Numbered from the stretch's first letter, positions 43,155 to 54,263 are shown. The stretch: DNA of 64,000 nt from Odontesthes bonariensis (GCF_027942865.1 NC_134524.1:2322036-2386035), one strand, 5' to 3'. Program-made: numbers and translations. The notes: generated by a model from the sequence alone, not told the origin.

Positions 43155-43853
43155 AAACGTAGAGCCCAAGAGGGATCCAGATGGCACTGCTGTAAGGACT
43201 GTGGGAAAGTTATCAAACGATCAAATCTGAGGTATCATCAGATGCTTCATACTGGAGAGAAGCCATACAGCTGTGACCAGTGTGGGGCAGCTTTCACTCA
43301 ATTATCTGATCTAAAGAAACACCAACGTAGTCACTCAGGAGAGAAGCCATACAGCTGTGACCAGTGTGGGGCAGCTTTCACTCAATTATCTGATCTAAAG
43401 AAACACCAACATATTCACACAGGAGAGAAACCTTTCATCTGTGGTCAGTGTGGGGCAGCTTTCACTCGATTATATCATCTAAAGAGACACCAACTAGGTC
43501 ACACAGGAGAGAAACCTTTCAGCTGTGAACAGTGTAGGGCAGCTTTCACTGAATTATCTAGTCTAAAGAGACACCAAAGTATTCACACAGGAGTGAAACC
43601 TTTCAGCTGTGGTCAGTGTGGGGCAGCTTTCACTCGACTGTCTCATCTAAAGAGACACCAACGTCGTCACACAGGAGAGAAACCTTTCAGCTGTGGTCAG
43701 TGTGGGGCAGCTTTCACTGTATTATCTAGTCTAAAGACACACCAACGTATTCACACAGGAGAGAAGCCATACAGCTGTGGTCAGTGTGGGGCATCTTTCA
43801 CTCAATTATCTAATCTAAAGAAACACCAACGTCGTCACACTGCAGAGAAATGA
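43155..43853 (+). CDS. C2H2 zinc-finger array exon, 8 fingers (duplicon copy 2)
   Basis: It starts in phase 0 after gtcattgcag (KRRAQEGSRWHCCKDCGKVI). Eight complete C2H2 fingers with intact ligands and TGEKP-type linkers run to the natural end HTAEK-stop, with no internal stop. The finger fold is uniform and only helix positions vary, contacts by finger (-1,2,3,6): QSDK, QSDK, RYHR, ESSR, RSHR, VSST, QSNK for fingers 2-8. Finger 5's linker is TGVKP. As in the other copies the start codon must be in an upstream exon. This is the best-preserved member in the window. Confidence 0.85.
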   Translation, partial: KRRAQEGSRWHCCKDCGKVIKRSNLRYHQMLHTGEKPYSCDQCGAAFTQLSDLKKHQRSHSGEKPYSCDQCGAAFTQLSDLKKHQHIHTGEKPFICGQCGAAFTRLYHLKRHQLGHTGEKPFSCEQCRAAFTELSSLKRHQSIHTGVKPFSCGQCGAAFTRLSHLKRHQRRHTGEKPFSCGQCGAAFTVLSSLKTHQRIHTGEKPYSCGQCGASFTQLSNLKKHQRRHTAEK

Positions 43854-44873
43854 TTGGCTTAAATCAACATCAATTTTTACGGCAGATAAGCAAATATTCA
43901 CCTGGGAGCAGCGACAGGAACTACCAATCAGAAGCCTTGCCTTTTTTCAGATTAAAAATCTTCTTTGTGGATTACCACCTTCTCTTGTCAGGACTTTAGT
44001 TCTGAATGTTCTGTGGGGAGCACATGTTTGCAGAACCATTGGAAGTGCATTATAATTTGTTGGGATTGCTTTAACTGGGGACGGATCTCCCGACGTTCAA
44101 GACAAACATGGCATCAATTGTGAGTTGATGGACAGAACAAAATGCAGTCTGTTTGAAAGTAGAAACATGTTTATTCTGTTATACTGAACATATTTGTTTT
44201 GTTTAAAGTTAAGATCCACAAAGTAGCTTTGCACCAGCTGTGGGTATTTCTGTAAACATCTGAAGAAGCAATATATCATTTCAGTTTGATGTGAAGTTGA
44301 GCTTTACACTCGTCTGTATTTCATTGTTCTGCATTTCATTAAAGGTCAGATGTTAACTTTTCTCATGCTTTTCATGTTCTTGCTACACAGATATTTTTGA
44401 AGAAAATGTGTGTTTGGTTACGAGGGAAAGTTGACCCTAATAACCTTCCCCAAAGACCCAGAAATCTTTAACGCAGTCTGAAAAAGGTTTGGAGTTGTTC
44501 CCTGTACTTCCCAGACAGCTCTATGATGCTGATGACTGAAGCTGAAAGTTAAGGCTGTTCCAACACTAAAAGAGCACAAGGCTCAACTTCAAGCTGTGAA
44601 ACTCTTTCAAATGTCTGTTGTGTTGGAATCAGACGTGTGAACGCATTTTAGTCCAAACGTCATGGCTGCACTGAGGGAAAAGGCAGCTAAGCAGGCTAAC
44701 GCTACTTTGAATTGAACCGTTTAACAGGAGAAAACTGAACTGATGTGTTTGTTGCTTCTACAACTGCTCAGTTACTCACACAATCAGGTACTGAGCAGAT
44801 TTACCCAACAGACATTCTGCTGTAATCTCAGATGCTCTGTCGCGCTGCTCACGTTGTTTTAGTCCACAACTAC

Positions 44874-44879
44874 TACTCT

Positions 44880-44914
<35 letters not shown>

Positions 44915-44924
44915 TTCTTCTTCT
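44874..44924. repeat. (CTT)n microsatellite expansion
   Basis: About 15 CTT triplets where duplicon copy 1 (22722-22740) has about 5. The expansion post-dates the duplication. Confidence 0.92.
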
Positions 44925-45057
44925 GCCCCGACGGCTACACAACTTACCCAAAGCACCCAGTGGCAGAGTGTGCACACGACACCCTTATACTTTATTGGAT
45001 TGTATCTACAAACTCAAATGCTGATCATTTAAACCTGCTTCAGGCTGTTTTTGTTCC

Positions 45058-45230
45058 TTTTTTTTTTTTTTTAGTTTAGTTTAGTTTATTCCAAGCAAAA
45101 AAAATATACAGAACAAGCGGCTAAGTACATTACAATTTTTGTACAATACACAAACTGAACTTATTCGTAGTATCTTAGAAGTACATTTATACAACTTAGA
45201 TTCAAATAAGCTTGGAAAGTTCTCTGTAAC
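45058..45230 (-). mobile_element. Small insertion with poly-T start
   Basis: The segment begins with a T13 run then agtttagtttagttta and has no match in copy 1. In antisense it ends in a poly-A-like tail with a ttta/taaa repeat, resembling a truncated retroposon. Confidence 0.45.
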
Positions 45231-46368
45231 AGCAGCTGATCTTTAATAATAACTAATCCTGCAGGGATATATTTTACCTTCAGGGATTAATGAGTATTGT
45301 TGAGTTGAATTCAACTGAGCTCATTTACAAAACTGATTTTGTTTGATTAATTGAAATGTTGATAAAACTTTATCATAAAATCACATTCACCTGGTTAATG
45401 ATAAAGTTTCCCGTCTCATGGCCTCCCCGTCCCAACGAGATGCTGTAAGGTGTGGTTGAGGTGCAGCTTTGAGCTTTCTTTCTGAGGCAGAAACTGAAGT
45501 GTTTTACCTTCTGTCAGTGTGAGGTCCCAGCCTGGAGCCCTGAGGCGCCCCTGAGTGTGAGAGTCTCTCCCCTCGCCATCCTGGACACATGCCTAAAGTC
45601 TCTGAAGGATAGGTGGAGGCTCTAAGTTATGGGGAAATGTCTTCATTTGTAACATTCAGTCACAAAACAAAAGAAAATCCTTAAGGCTAAAATAACTTTT
45701 TTGATTATAAATCAGTGGAGGTCTGCTCGGGGCCCAAATGCTAATTACTCCCTAATAGCGGCATTCCTCATCAACTGTGACAAACGCGCATTTGTAAAGT
45801 CATTAATAAAAATGTAGGAGGATCTCCGGGTGAGAAGGAGCAGGAACAATGAGCGCACAAAGACAAAAGGTGATGGAGCAGAGCTGATGACCCTCTGATA
45901 AATCTGCCAGGAGCCGCCACTGAGATACTATGATAAAACCTGCATGCAAAGCAGAAATAAATGGCTGTAGAAGTTAAATAAATCTCCTTCTCTCAGACTG
46001 CATCTTCTGCAGCCATCAGAGCTGTTTGTGTTTAGTTCAGCTGCATATTTTCTGATAATCTGCTGTAATCTAAACTGGACTAAAGTCTCTCCCAACAAAT
46101 ATATACAGGATACAGTGAATTATGATTCCAACTGTTTATTTACAGCTCAGCATAAAGAACATACAATGTTCAGTAGATTTTACATGAAATGTTTATTCTT
46201 GTTTTAACACTGATGGAGCAACAAGCCTGAAAGAGATACAATTATTTTCTGAGATATAACCTCTGTCTTTTGGGTTTCATCTTTTATGTATAATGTATCA
46301 TTTCTTCATTTTTCAACTGAATGAAATATGAGTAGTACACAATCTGCTTCTGCTTCTTTATCATATAT

Positions 46369-46501
46369 TAGTGGTTATATATATATATATATATATAAAA
46401 AAAACATATGTGATGTAGGATAGGTGGGTTATTTTTTGCCAAAGACACGATATATGAAATATAATGCGCACACACACGCACGCACACACACACACACACA
46501 C
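46369..46501. repeat. (TA)n and (CA)n microsatellites
   Basis: TA run at about 46376-46396 and CA/CG run at about 46469-46501. Confidence 0.9.
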
Positions 46502-46674
46502 GTTACAGAGCAGAATATTCTATTACTGCTGAACCTACTATGAATGTTAAAATATGCTGACTCATGAGTCCCGTATCATGCCTACATGTATCACGTTTGC
46601 AGAAACAAAAATCCGGTGAAAATCAGTTTTGTATTCAGCGATTTGTGATTGATTAAATGCGCTGACGCTTCATG

Positions 46675-46738
46675 GCTCCAGCCAGACAGATTACACTGAG
46701 TGGAGCGGTGACCGGTCCAAGATGGCCGCCCCAGGTTA
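46675..46738 (+). repeat. 70-bp motif, copy 3
   Basis: Same as 25569-25645. It lies between duplicon copy 2 and a BED-finger fragment. Confidence 0.75.
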
Positions 46739-46744
46739 CAGCCA

Positions 46745-46905
46745 AGTAGGCTGAAGGTTTGCTTTGGTGTCCGAGGGCTCTCAGCAGGATGGATGGACCG
46801 GAGGTGTCCCATCATGGAGGATGTGTTGGCATGAAAGGCCAGTTCTTGTGGGCAAATCAAACACCGCACCTTCAGCAGACAGAAAAGAAAGAGATAAGCC
46901 ATCAC
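46745..46905 (-). pseudogene. BED-type zinc-finger fragment of a hAT/ZBED gene
   Basis: The minus strand reads VRCLICPQELAFHANTSSMM followed by GHLRSIHPAE, a BED finger (C-x2-C then H-x4-H). ZBED/hAT transposases carry it N-terminally. Together with 25646-25930 it represents another part of the same kind of gene, each beside a copy of the 70-bp motif. Confidence 0.7.
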
Positions 46906-47149
46906 TTTTTAAAATGTGTGGAATAATGGCCGTAAGCGCTTTGTTTGGGATATACGCTAAATAAACAAGTCCAAAATGAATGTATTGTCCTACATACCTT
47001 AGATTCTTAAATGTGCTGCCCCCTTATTTTAAGAAGAGAAGTATATTGGCATGCATACCCATTATAATTATATAGCTTATATTTACAGTTGAAAAACAAA
47101 AACAGGCAAACATCACACAATAGTATATTGTACAATAGTATCAGCTTAT

Positions 47150-47452
47150 TAGAAAAGAGAAAATAAGAGAGAAAAACACAGAAAGAAAAAATAGAGAGAG
47201 AAAAGAAAAAACAGAAAAGAGAGGGAAGAAAAAGAAAAAAAAAGAAAAAAAACAGTGAGAGAAAAAAAGAGAAAAAAATGAAGAAAAAAAGAGAAAAAAA
47301 TAATAAAAGAGAGAGAGAAAGAAAAAAAGACGGGAAAAGAAAAAAGAAAAGAAGAAAAAGAAAGAGAAAACAAAAAGAGAGAAAAAATAAGATAAAAAAG
47401 AGCGAGAGAGGTAAAAAAGAGCGAGAGATGAAAAAAGAGGGAACAAAAAAAA
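47150..47452 (+). repeat. Polypurine (GA-rich) tract of about 300 bp
   Basis: The plus strand is almost entirely A and G (gagagaaaaa variants). The Phe/Leu/Ser- and Lys/Arg-rich open frames here are artefacts. Such tracts can adopt triplex or other non-B forms. Confidence 0.93.
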
Positions 47453-47455
47453 ACA

Positions 47456-47635
47456 ACAGAGCTGCTGTCCCGTTGGCTCTCAGTGTAAACCGCGATGCCA
47501 TCATTCACAACACGAATAGAATCCGTAACGTGATGGAGGGCTTTGAGTTCTCCCAGGAACCTGAGAGCTTTGTTGGGTGGGGTCAGGCTTGGATTGACAC
47601 AAAGACCTTGATGGAGCAGCACCAGATTGTGAACG
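47456..47635 (+). other. Protein-like ORF segment of unknown origin
   Basis: The frame reads RAAVPLALSVNRDAIIHNTN, then RIRNVMEGFEFSQEPESFVG and WGQAWIDTKTLMEQHQIV, running into the minisatellite. Its composition is protein-like but it is short, bounded by two repeats and unrecognised. Confidence 0.25.
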
Positions 47636-47871
47636 CTCACCTCCCAGGAAAGGGAAACTGGGACACACCCGATGGGTCAGGCCTAGAGAAGGAGCTCACC
47701 TCCCAGGAAAGGGAAACTGGGACACACCCGATGGGTCAGGCCTAGAGAAGGAGCTCACCTCCCAGGAAAGGGAAACTGGGACACACCCGAGGGGTCAGGC
47801 CCAGAGAAGGAGCTCACCTCCCAGGAAAGGGAAACTGGGACACACCTGAGGGGTCAGGCCTAGAGAAGGAA
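47636..47871. repeat. 59-bp minisatellite, four units
   Basis: Units start at 47636, 47695, 47754 and 47813 (ctcacctcccaggaaaggg). A partial fifth follows at 47872. Units are almost identical and differ at gatgggt/gaggggt. A 59-bp period is not a multiple of three, so it is unlikely to be coding. Confidence 0.95.
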
Positions 47872-47899
47872 CTCACCTTCGAGATAGGAGGAGGAGTTC

Positions 47900-49325
47900 C
47901 TGGGAGGTGGCCCCGGAGCAGAACCAGTCCAGTTACTGTCCTCTTGTTCATTTACAGGAATCTCAATTAATCCATCTTTATTAAAATGTGCACGCTTTCC
48001 ACCGTAAAGCTTTCCACTCTTTGCTTTGGCCTCTAAAACCTGGAGACATTTAAACTCTTTGAGCAGCTCTCACAGGACTTGAACATATGATCTCTGAGTC
48101 CCAAAGCAGTTTATTGCCCCTCTGAGCGATGCCTCCGCTGCTTTGTGCTGCTTTCTTGGCACTTTTTACCTGAGACTGATGAGCACAGACACTATCTTTT
48201 AGTCTTCCAACATGTTTTCTGTGAAGCAGCTTTGCTCATCAACTGTCTCTGCTTTGTTCAGCTGCTCGGTGTTCTGTCTCATGCTCTGTATCCCAATAAA
48301 GTCTCCGACTTGTTGGTTTCAAACTTTGAAGACTGAGAAAGAGTTGATTGGAACCTGGAAAAGGCTTGAACTCAGTCCCTATGAAAATAAAATGAAAAGA
48401 GAAAGTTTAGGATTCAACCTTTCAGTGTGTAGTTGGTGCATGTAGTTGTCTTATCCACCAGTAACCTCACATTTCCCCTGATGATCGAGGGAAGAAATGC
48501 TTTAAACTTCCTCCTCCTTTTCCTCCAGTTTCTTCCTGCTCTGCATCCTAGACGTCTCCTCTTCAGCTCATCCAGATTTGGGGTATTTTTCCAGCCATTT
48601 CTTGGGCTTTTGTGAAGCTCAGTTAGCTGCACCAATAGGTGAACAACTTTCCCGTTGCTACGGTTACGCATCATAACAGATGTGAAAAACTACCAGAGTG
48701 ACCAGCAGAGGTCCTTCCAGCAGTATCAACACCAGCTCAGAAACATGTTTCAGAAGTTTCTGTTTTCACAGAGAAAATCTGAAGAAGATAGATCACAGAG
48801 AAAATCAAAAAGAATTCTGGAATAATGGTGCTGACCTGGTTCTGTTCCACCTGAACCCAAAACATTTCATCCGGAGCCAAAAGCTTCCATCCAATATGTA
48901 TCATCAATCTACATTTATAAATAACTAAAGCCGACACATGAGTTTATCCTTTTATTTTTTAAACTGGAATTATATTACGGTGGAATTCTGCAGTTAAAGA
49001 AAGAGGAAAACCTCCATTTAACCAGGAATTACAGCAGATTAAATCTATAAGTTAGTGTGAATATAAATATATATGGTGAAAAACACTAACTTCATGGTGG
49101 CACTGGAGGAAACTCAGGTATTCTGCAGAAGCACAGGAGTTCATCCCCTTCAGATCATGAATATCTGACGGTGATTCCTGCTTTTAAAAGAATCAATGAG
49201 AAATCCCCAGTGAGACGACACTGCCACCAGGAGGTCAGATTGGAACATTACACTATTGTTTGGATCCAGCACTGTGTTCTTCAACAACCTTCAGTTTTAC
49301 AGATCATTACGGAGGTTGAAAAAGT
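47900..49325. other. Unassigned region
   Basis: No convincing gene. It has a few polyadenylation-type signals and short open frames only. A stretch near 48170-48310 lacks stops in one frame but has no recognisable motif. Confidence 0.45.
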
Positions 49326-49329
49326 AAGT

Positions 49330-50700
49330 TTCAACCCAAAGTTTGGACTAAAATGCGTTCACACGTCTGATTCCAACACAACAGACATTTGAAAGAGTTT
49401 CACAGCTTGAAGTTGAGCCTTGTGCCCTTTTAGTGTTGGAACAGCCTTAACTTTCAGCTTCAGTCATCAGCATCATACAGCTGTCTGGGAAGTACAGGGA
49501 ACAACTCCAAACCTTTTTCAGACTGCGTTAAAGATTTCTGGGTCTTTGGGGAAGATGATAAGGGTCAACTTTCCCTCGTAACCAAACACACATTTTCTTC
49601 AAAAATATCTGTGTAGCAAGAACATGAAAAGCATGAGAAAAGTTAACATCTGCCCTTTAATGAAATGCAGAACAATGAAATACAGACGAGTGTAAAGCTC
49701 GACTTCACATCAAACTGAAATGATATATTGCTTCTTCAGATGTTTACAGAAATACCCACAGCTGGTGCAAAGCTACTTTGTGGATTTTAACTTTAAACAA
49801 AAAAATATGTTCAGTATAACAGAATAAACATGTTTCTACTTTCAAACAGAATGCATTTTGTTCTGTCCATCAACTCACAATTGATGCCATGTTTGTCTTG
49901 AACATCGGGAGATCCGTCCCCAGTTAAAGCAATCCCAACAAATTATAAAGCACTTCCAATGGTTCTTCAAACATGTGCTCCCCACAGAACATTCAGAACT
50001 AAAGTCCTGACAAGAGAAGGTGGTAATCCACAAAGAAGATTTTTAATCTGAACAAAGGCAAGGCTTCTGATTGGTAGTTCCTGTTGCTGCTCCCTGGTGA
50101 ATGTTTGCTTATCTGCCGTAAAAAATTGTTGTTGATTTAAGCCAATCATTTCTCTGCAGTGTGACTACGTTGGTGTCTCTTTAGATGATCTAATCTAATG
50201 AAAGCTGCCCCACACTGACCACAGCTGAAAGGTTTCTCTCCTGTGTCAATACGTTGGTGTGTCTTTAGATGAGATAATCTAGTGAAAGGTGCCCCACACT
50301 GGTCACAGCTGTATGGCTTATCTCCTGTGTGAATTATCTGATGATACCTCAGATTTGATCGCTTGATAACTTTCCCACAGTCCTTACAGCAGTGCCATCT
50401 GGATCCCTCTTGGGCTCTATGTTTCTGCAATGACAGAGAGGAAGAAGACTTAGATCCTTTTGAAGTTCACACAAAAGATTTCTCTAAGCTAACCTACGCT
50501 AACCAACGTATTCTAACTGGAGCTGGACAGACCGAGCCACACAGGTCTCAATATCTCAGATCAAACGTGAACGCTGAGGGTGCGTTTATAAGTGCCCTCA
50601 GCTATCAGCACTGTGCTCTGATGTGTTCTGCACACGTTCAGCTTTTTAAGCAGTAAACTCTTGCTTTTTGCTCTTTTACTAATTCTTTTTGTCATGATGA
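49330..50700 (-). repeat. Zinc-finger segmental duplicon, copy 3
   Basis: Inverse match of 42930-44660 (about 1.37 kb here because most fingers are missing). It ends just before a GATA array. Confidence 0.83.
50146..50424 (-). CDS. C2H2 zinc-finger exon, 3 fingers (duplicon copy 3)
   Basis: It starts after the inverse of gtcattgcag (KHRAQEGSRWHCCKDCGKVI) and encodes three fingers, ending HTAEK-stop. Finger 2 reads HQRIDTGEK: the last zinc ligand His is Asp, so this finger is probably broken. Finger 3 (RLDHLKRHQRSH) is intact. It is either a deletion derivative or a decaying copy. Confidence 0.75.
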   Translation of the reverse strand, partial: KHRAQEGSRWHCCKDCGKVIKRSNLRYHQIIHTGDKPYSCDQCGAPFTRLSHLKTHQRIDTGEKPFSCGQCGAAFIRLDHLKRHQRSHTAEK

Positions 50701-50708
50701 AACTCTGA

Positions 50709-50728
50709 GAAGAAACTTGAGCTACAAT

Positions 50729-50808
<80 letters not shown>
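50709..50808. repeat. (GATA)n microsatellite
   Basis: About 25 GATA units, nearly perfect, at the outer border of duplicon copy 3. Confidence 0.97.
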
Positions 50809-50810
<2 letters not shown>

Positions 50811-51440
50811 CTTTGCTGTTTTTAAAAAAAAGTATCAAAGTCACCTATAAAGCCTCACAGTATTCTAAGAAAAGATACAATTTCAATAAAAACTGTCCTG
50901 TCACGTTGGCAAGGGTCCAATTAATGTACTCCAGTAAAATAGTTAGTCTACAACAAGTATTTCGCCCACAAAGACACAAAGTCTGCGGCGGCTAACTTTC
51001 AGAATTTCTGTCGGAAGCATATTTTTCCGCACATTCTTGATCATAACTTCAGTTAGCATGCATGTATTAGCCCCAACGTCATACCGAAACAGCTCTGGTC
51101 TTTTAGCTTTTGAATGACATCTTACTTGTTCCAATAGATGACTGTTTACCCTGTCTGCTGGGGCACAATGGTCAGTTACTCACTCATGCGTCAAAAGTAT
51201 CTGCACCTATTGTTTTGTGTGCGGCTCGAACCAGTTTACTTTGGAGTGGCGGATTGAATGGCAAATGGCATTCTGAAAAAAACGGCATGACGCGCGATGG
51301 GTGGGATTTCTCCCATAAACAGCCACAGGTGTGCGCAAACATTTCCTGTGCAAGTAGTCGCTGATTTCAGGAGTTGCAAATTACGCATCGCTGTGTGTAA
51401 TTGGAAATTCTGCAGTTATTCGTCTTCTTGTGTGTACAAA

Positions 51441-51616
51441 ATGGCTAAACGGACTTGGAAAACTTAGTACACTATGGAGGAAGCCTTGGAGGTTTGTCTA
51501 TGGCGGGACAGTGATGCTTCTAACGAGTGTGTGTCAGAGGAAGACAGTGATGTGTCGTTCATTGACTCTGAAGAAGAAGAAGCATTTTCTGACGACGGAA
51601 ACGTTACTCTTGACAA
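51441..51616 (+). pseudogene. piggyBac-type transposase N-terminal exon
   Basis: An ATG frame reads MAKRTWKT, an in-frame TAG, then YTMEEALEVCLWRDSDASNE and CVSEEDSDVSFIDSEEEEAF, ending at a donor (GACAA then GTAAGTATT). The 'YTxEEAL' motif followed by an acidic tract is the usual start of piggyBac/PGBD transposases. A second ATG at 51474 would bypass the stop. No catalytic exon is found downstream; a hAT starts at 51904. Confidence 0.55.
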
Positions 51617-52610
51617 GTAAGTATTATTTACATTTTATTGTTATTTTATTTAATATTATTGTACTCATAGATAGACAGTTAGCTACTTAATTGTTACCGA
51701 AGGAAATTGTGACTCAACGTTATCACTCAGCAGCATTCTTATCAGTAAAGCTTTTTTCCAAGGTCCTATCCTTGGAAAAAACTGTACAAAATATAATTTT
51801 TTGTTGTATTACAGTCATATTTGAAATGGGAATGGGTAAGACTTCAGGCTGTAGTCCCATTGTGTTTTTCAGTCTGCAGCCCTATGCTTAAGTCACTTTT
51901 AAGCAGGGCTTTGAACCAAATTTTTTTTCCAATCGGTTCGTTCCGAACAGAAACGGAATTATAACGTTTCCGGTTATGAGTTCCACCAATAAATTGACGT
52001 TCCCGAACCGGTTAGAACAAAAAAATATTATTCCCGGAACGGTTAATTTCGTTCCTGTTATGTCTTCCCATCTACACAAACAGAAAAGGTGCCACAAATG
52101 AGAAAGATAATCCGTTTAGTGTGTTACCAAGAGTAGCTAGCCATCTATGCATTAGGCAAACAGTGTTGACGCCATTTAGCCAAATATTTGCTAGTCCATC
52201 ATTAACGTGGAGTCAACAAATAATATAATATATGATATAACTATCGATATTGTGCTTGGAATGAGTGTTTAAATTAACGATGGATCGTAATTTACCTCTT
52301 ATTTAAGATGTGGAGACTTGATAATCCACCGCTCTCTCTCCGTTCAAGCGATACTCCGGAGTAGATTCACCCTGGGGTCATTTGAAACGTGACATCCAGC
52401 CAAGTAGCCCACCCAAAGTTTTTTCGATCTTGGCTGAACATCAGCTGAGTTACTGAGTTATCCCGAATAGCTTAGCACAAGCGCTAACGGACCCTGGCAG
52501 TATCTCCAAAATTACCACACTAAAATCACATGCCATGACACCAAACTTCTGCAGTAGTACAAATATGGTCTGTACTCACAAAACGATGCATTTGGAAGTT
52601 TGTACATAGT

Positions 52611-52789
52611 CAGGGCTCTAAATTAACTTTTTTCATCACCAGCCAAAATGGCTAGTAGATGTTGATCTTACCAGCCAAACGCACACTCACTAATGGGTTA
52701 AAGTGTCTAGTAAGTTGGTCTTTTCTACCAGCCAAATTGAAATTTCACCAGCATTTGGCAGGTTGGCTGGTGTTAAATTAGAGCCCTGA
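52611..52789. mobile_element. Nested 179-bp hAT-type miniature element
   Basis: The ends CAGGGCTCTAAATTAAC and, inverted, CAGGGCTCTAATTTAAC match at 15 of 17. Flanks tacatagt (52603-52610) and aacatagt (52790-52797) match at 7 of 8. Confidence 0.87.
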
Positions 52790-52875
52790 ACATAGTCCAG
52801 GAGTTTATTATTATCAACACAAGCCTGATAGCTTCTCTGCTGCTAAAGCTGCGTCGACGTCACTTCCTTGATCTG

Positions 52876-53052
52876 GGAGCTTCAAAGTAAGATGAGGGTT
52901 GATCTACTACTGTAGACAACAAAGCAAGGCTGCTCAATTTCTCCATTGATATAATACATTCACAACTCTACAACATAAAAAAACATGTAGAATATAGCAT
53001 ATACTTTGTTGTCTACAGTAGTAGATCAACCCTCATCTTACATTGAAGCTCC
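52876..53052. repeat. Near-perfect palindrome with 49-bp arms
   Basis: Arms 52876-52924 and 53004-53052 are reverse complements with one mismatch (ggagcttcaaagtaagatg against ggagcttcaatgtaagatg). The loop is 79 bp and AT-rich. Confidence 0.9.
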
Positions 53053-53389
53053 CCGAAGTGAACCTCAGCAGTCATGGTAACGTGCACAGGAAAATAATAA
53101 TAATTCTTTGAGGAATGAAATAAAACTGGTATTAACCGGTTACCATTATTTTTAAATAAGTGTTCCTGTTCCAGAACATAAAAAATAATAACGTTCCCGG
53201 TTTTGTTTCTGTTCCCTGTAAAATACAAAAAGTTCCCAGTTTTCGTTTTCGTTCCTTGAACCGGTTCAAAGCCCTGCTTTTAAGACACATATTTGGGAAG
53301 AAAAATTTGGCAGGTATAAAAATCCATCTCTTTCACTGTATTCAAGCTCATATAACTCTGAGACAATAGCACTTCTGACTGTTGTAGGT

Positions 53390-54246
53390 GACAATTCAGA
53401 GTGTTTTCTTTCAAAAGAGACCTCTGCCCTGGTTGAACAATGAAATTATAAAATGTATGAAAAATAGAGATAAAGTCTTAAGGATGACCCGTAAGGTGAA
53501 AGCAGATTCTATATTGAGGCCATAAATGGGGCAAATGGTGATTAAAAGCTAAAATGGAACAATCTAAATGAGTTATCTCCCCATCTTAGTGATCTACAGC
53601 TCCAGGTAAATGATGAGCTAGCTGACAATCTGGAGATTACTGTGAGTTATCAATAGATTTTTCATTGGCTCAGTTGAGGAACTTGGACTAAACTAAAGCT
53701 ACTTTGATAGCTATCAGCTGTTTTTGGATGTCTGTCTCATCTTTAAGGTTTCCAAAGGATTAGCCCCTCCACTATTACAGGATTTCATAAAGACAGAATC
53801 CTCTAGAGTAAACCCCAGAACACTAGAGGAGACTGATGTGCAATGATGCAGGACTAAGTTTGGCCAAATGGTGGAGTCCATCAGAGGAACAGTGCTGGCA
53901 CACACTGCCAACTCGTGTTAGAAACTGGGACAATTCCACCACCTTTAAAAAGAGCCTTAAACAGTGGTTGCAAACAGCCAGAGCTGCTCTCATGGGTCAC
54001 CTCTCCGTCTTTTCCCTTTTGTGTACGGATTCTTAACTTTGATGTGAATCTTTCTAAAGATTTTCTGTTTGTTTGTTCTTTAGTTTTTTGTCATGGTGTA
54101 TTGTCTGTATGTTTTTATGATACCTGCTTGAGGACAACGGATGAAATGTAGCAACTGTGCTAACTCCGGCATATTTACATGGATGCTTTGCTGATATGTT
54201 GTTAATGTGCAGAGTCCTAACCAAATAAATAAGAAATAAAATAAAA
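53390..54246 (+). pseudogene. L2-like LINE: linker, C-terminus and 3' end, copy D
   Basis: It reads LPWLNNEIIKCMKNRDKVLR (the linker after the endonuclease) and a deletion of the polymerase core. It then reads KGLAPPLLQDFIKTESSRVN, WSPSEEQCWHTLPTRVRNWD and the 3' untranslated region to the A-rich tail at 54246. This is the reference copy for the LINE family in the window. Confidence 0.8.
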
Positions 54247-54263
54247 ACCTCCTCCACACTGAC

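Larger units (their letters stand above)
42279..46744 (+). repeat. Zinc-finger segmental duplicon, copy 2
   Basis: Aligns with 16580-17243 plus 18640-25645. It lacks the hAT at 17444, the TA element at 20582 and about 24183-24890. It has 45058-45230 in place of about 22870-23505. Both borders sit in mobile-element sequence. Confidence 0.85.
51904..53276. mobile_element. Non-autonomous hAT element (1.37 kb) with nested insertions
   Basis: The ends are CAGGGCTTTGAACCAAATT and, inverted, CAGGGCTTTGAACCGGTTC. An exact octamer cttttaag lies at 51896-51903 and 53277-53284. Subterminal ccggttcgttcc-type repeats are present. It carries a nested miniature element (52611-52789) and a long perfect-arm palindrome (52876-53052). 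No transposase. Confidence 0.93.

Noticed and set aside
47007..47640. Phe/Leu/Ser-rich putative membrane proteins and a Lys/Arg-rich protein near 47.0-47.7 kb
   Set aside because: Direct translation of the polypurine/polypyrimidine tract; low complexity and no domain.
47636..47871. CRISPR-like array
   Set aside because: The 59-bp units are contiguous without spacers, and the genome is eukaryotic; it is a minisatellite.
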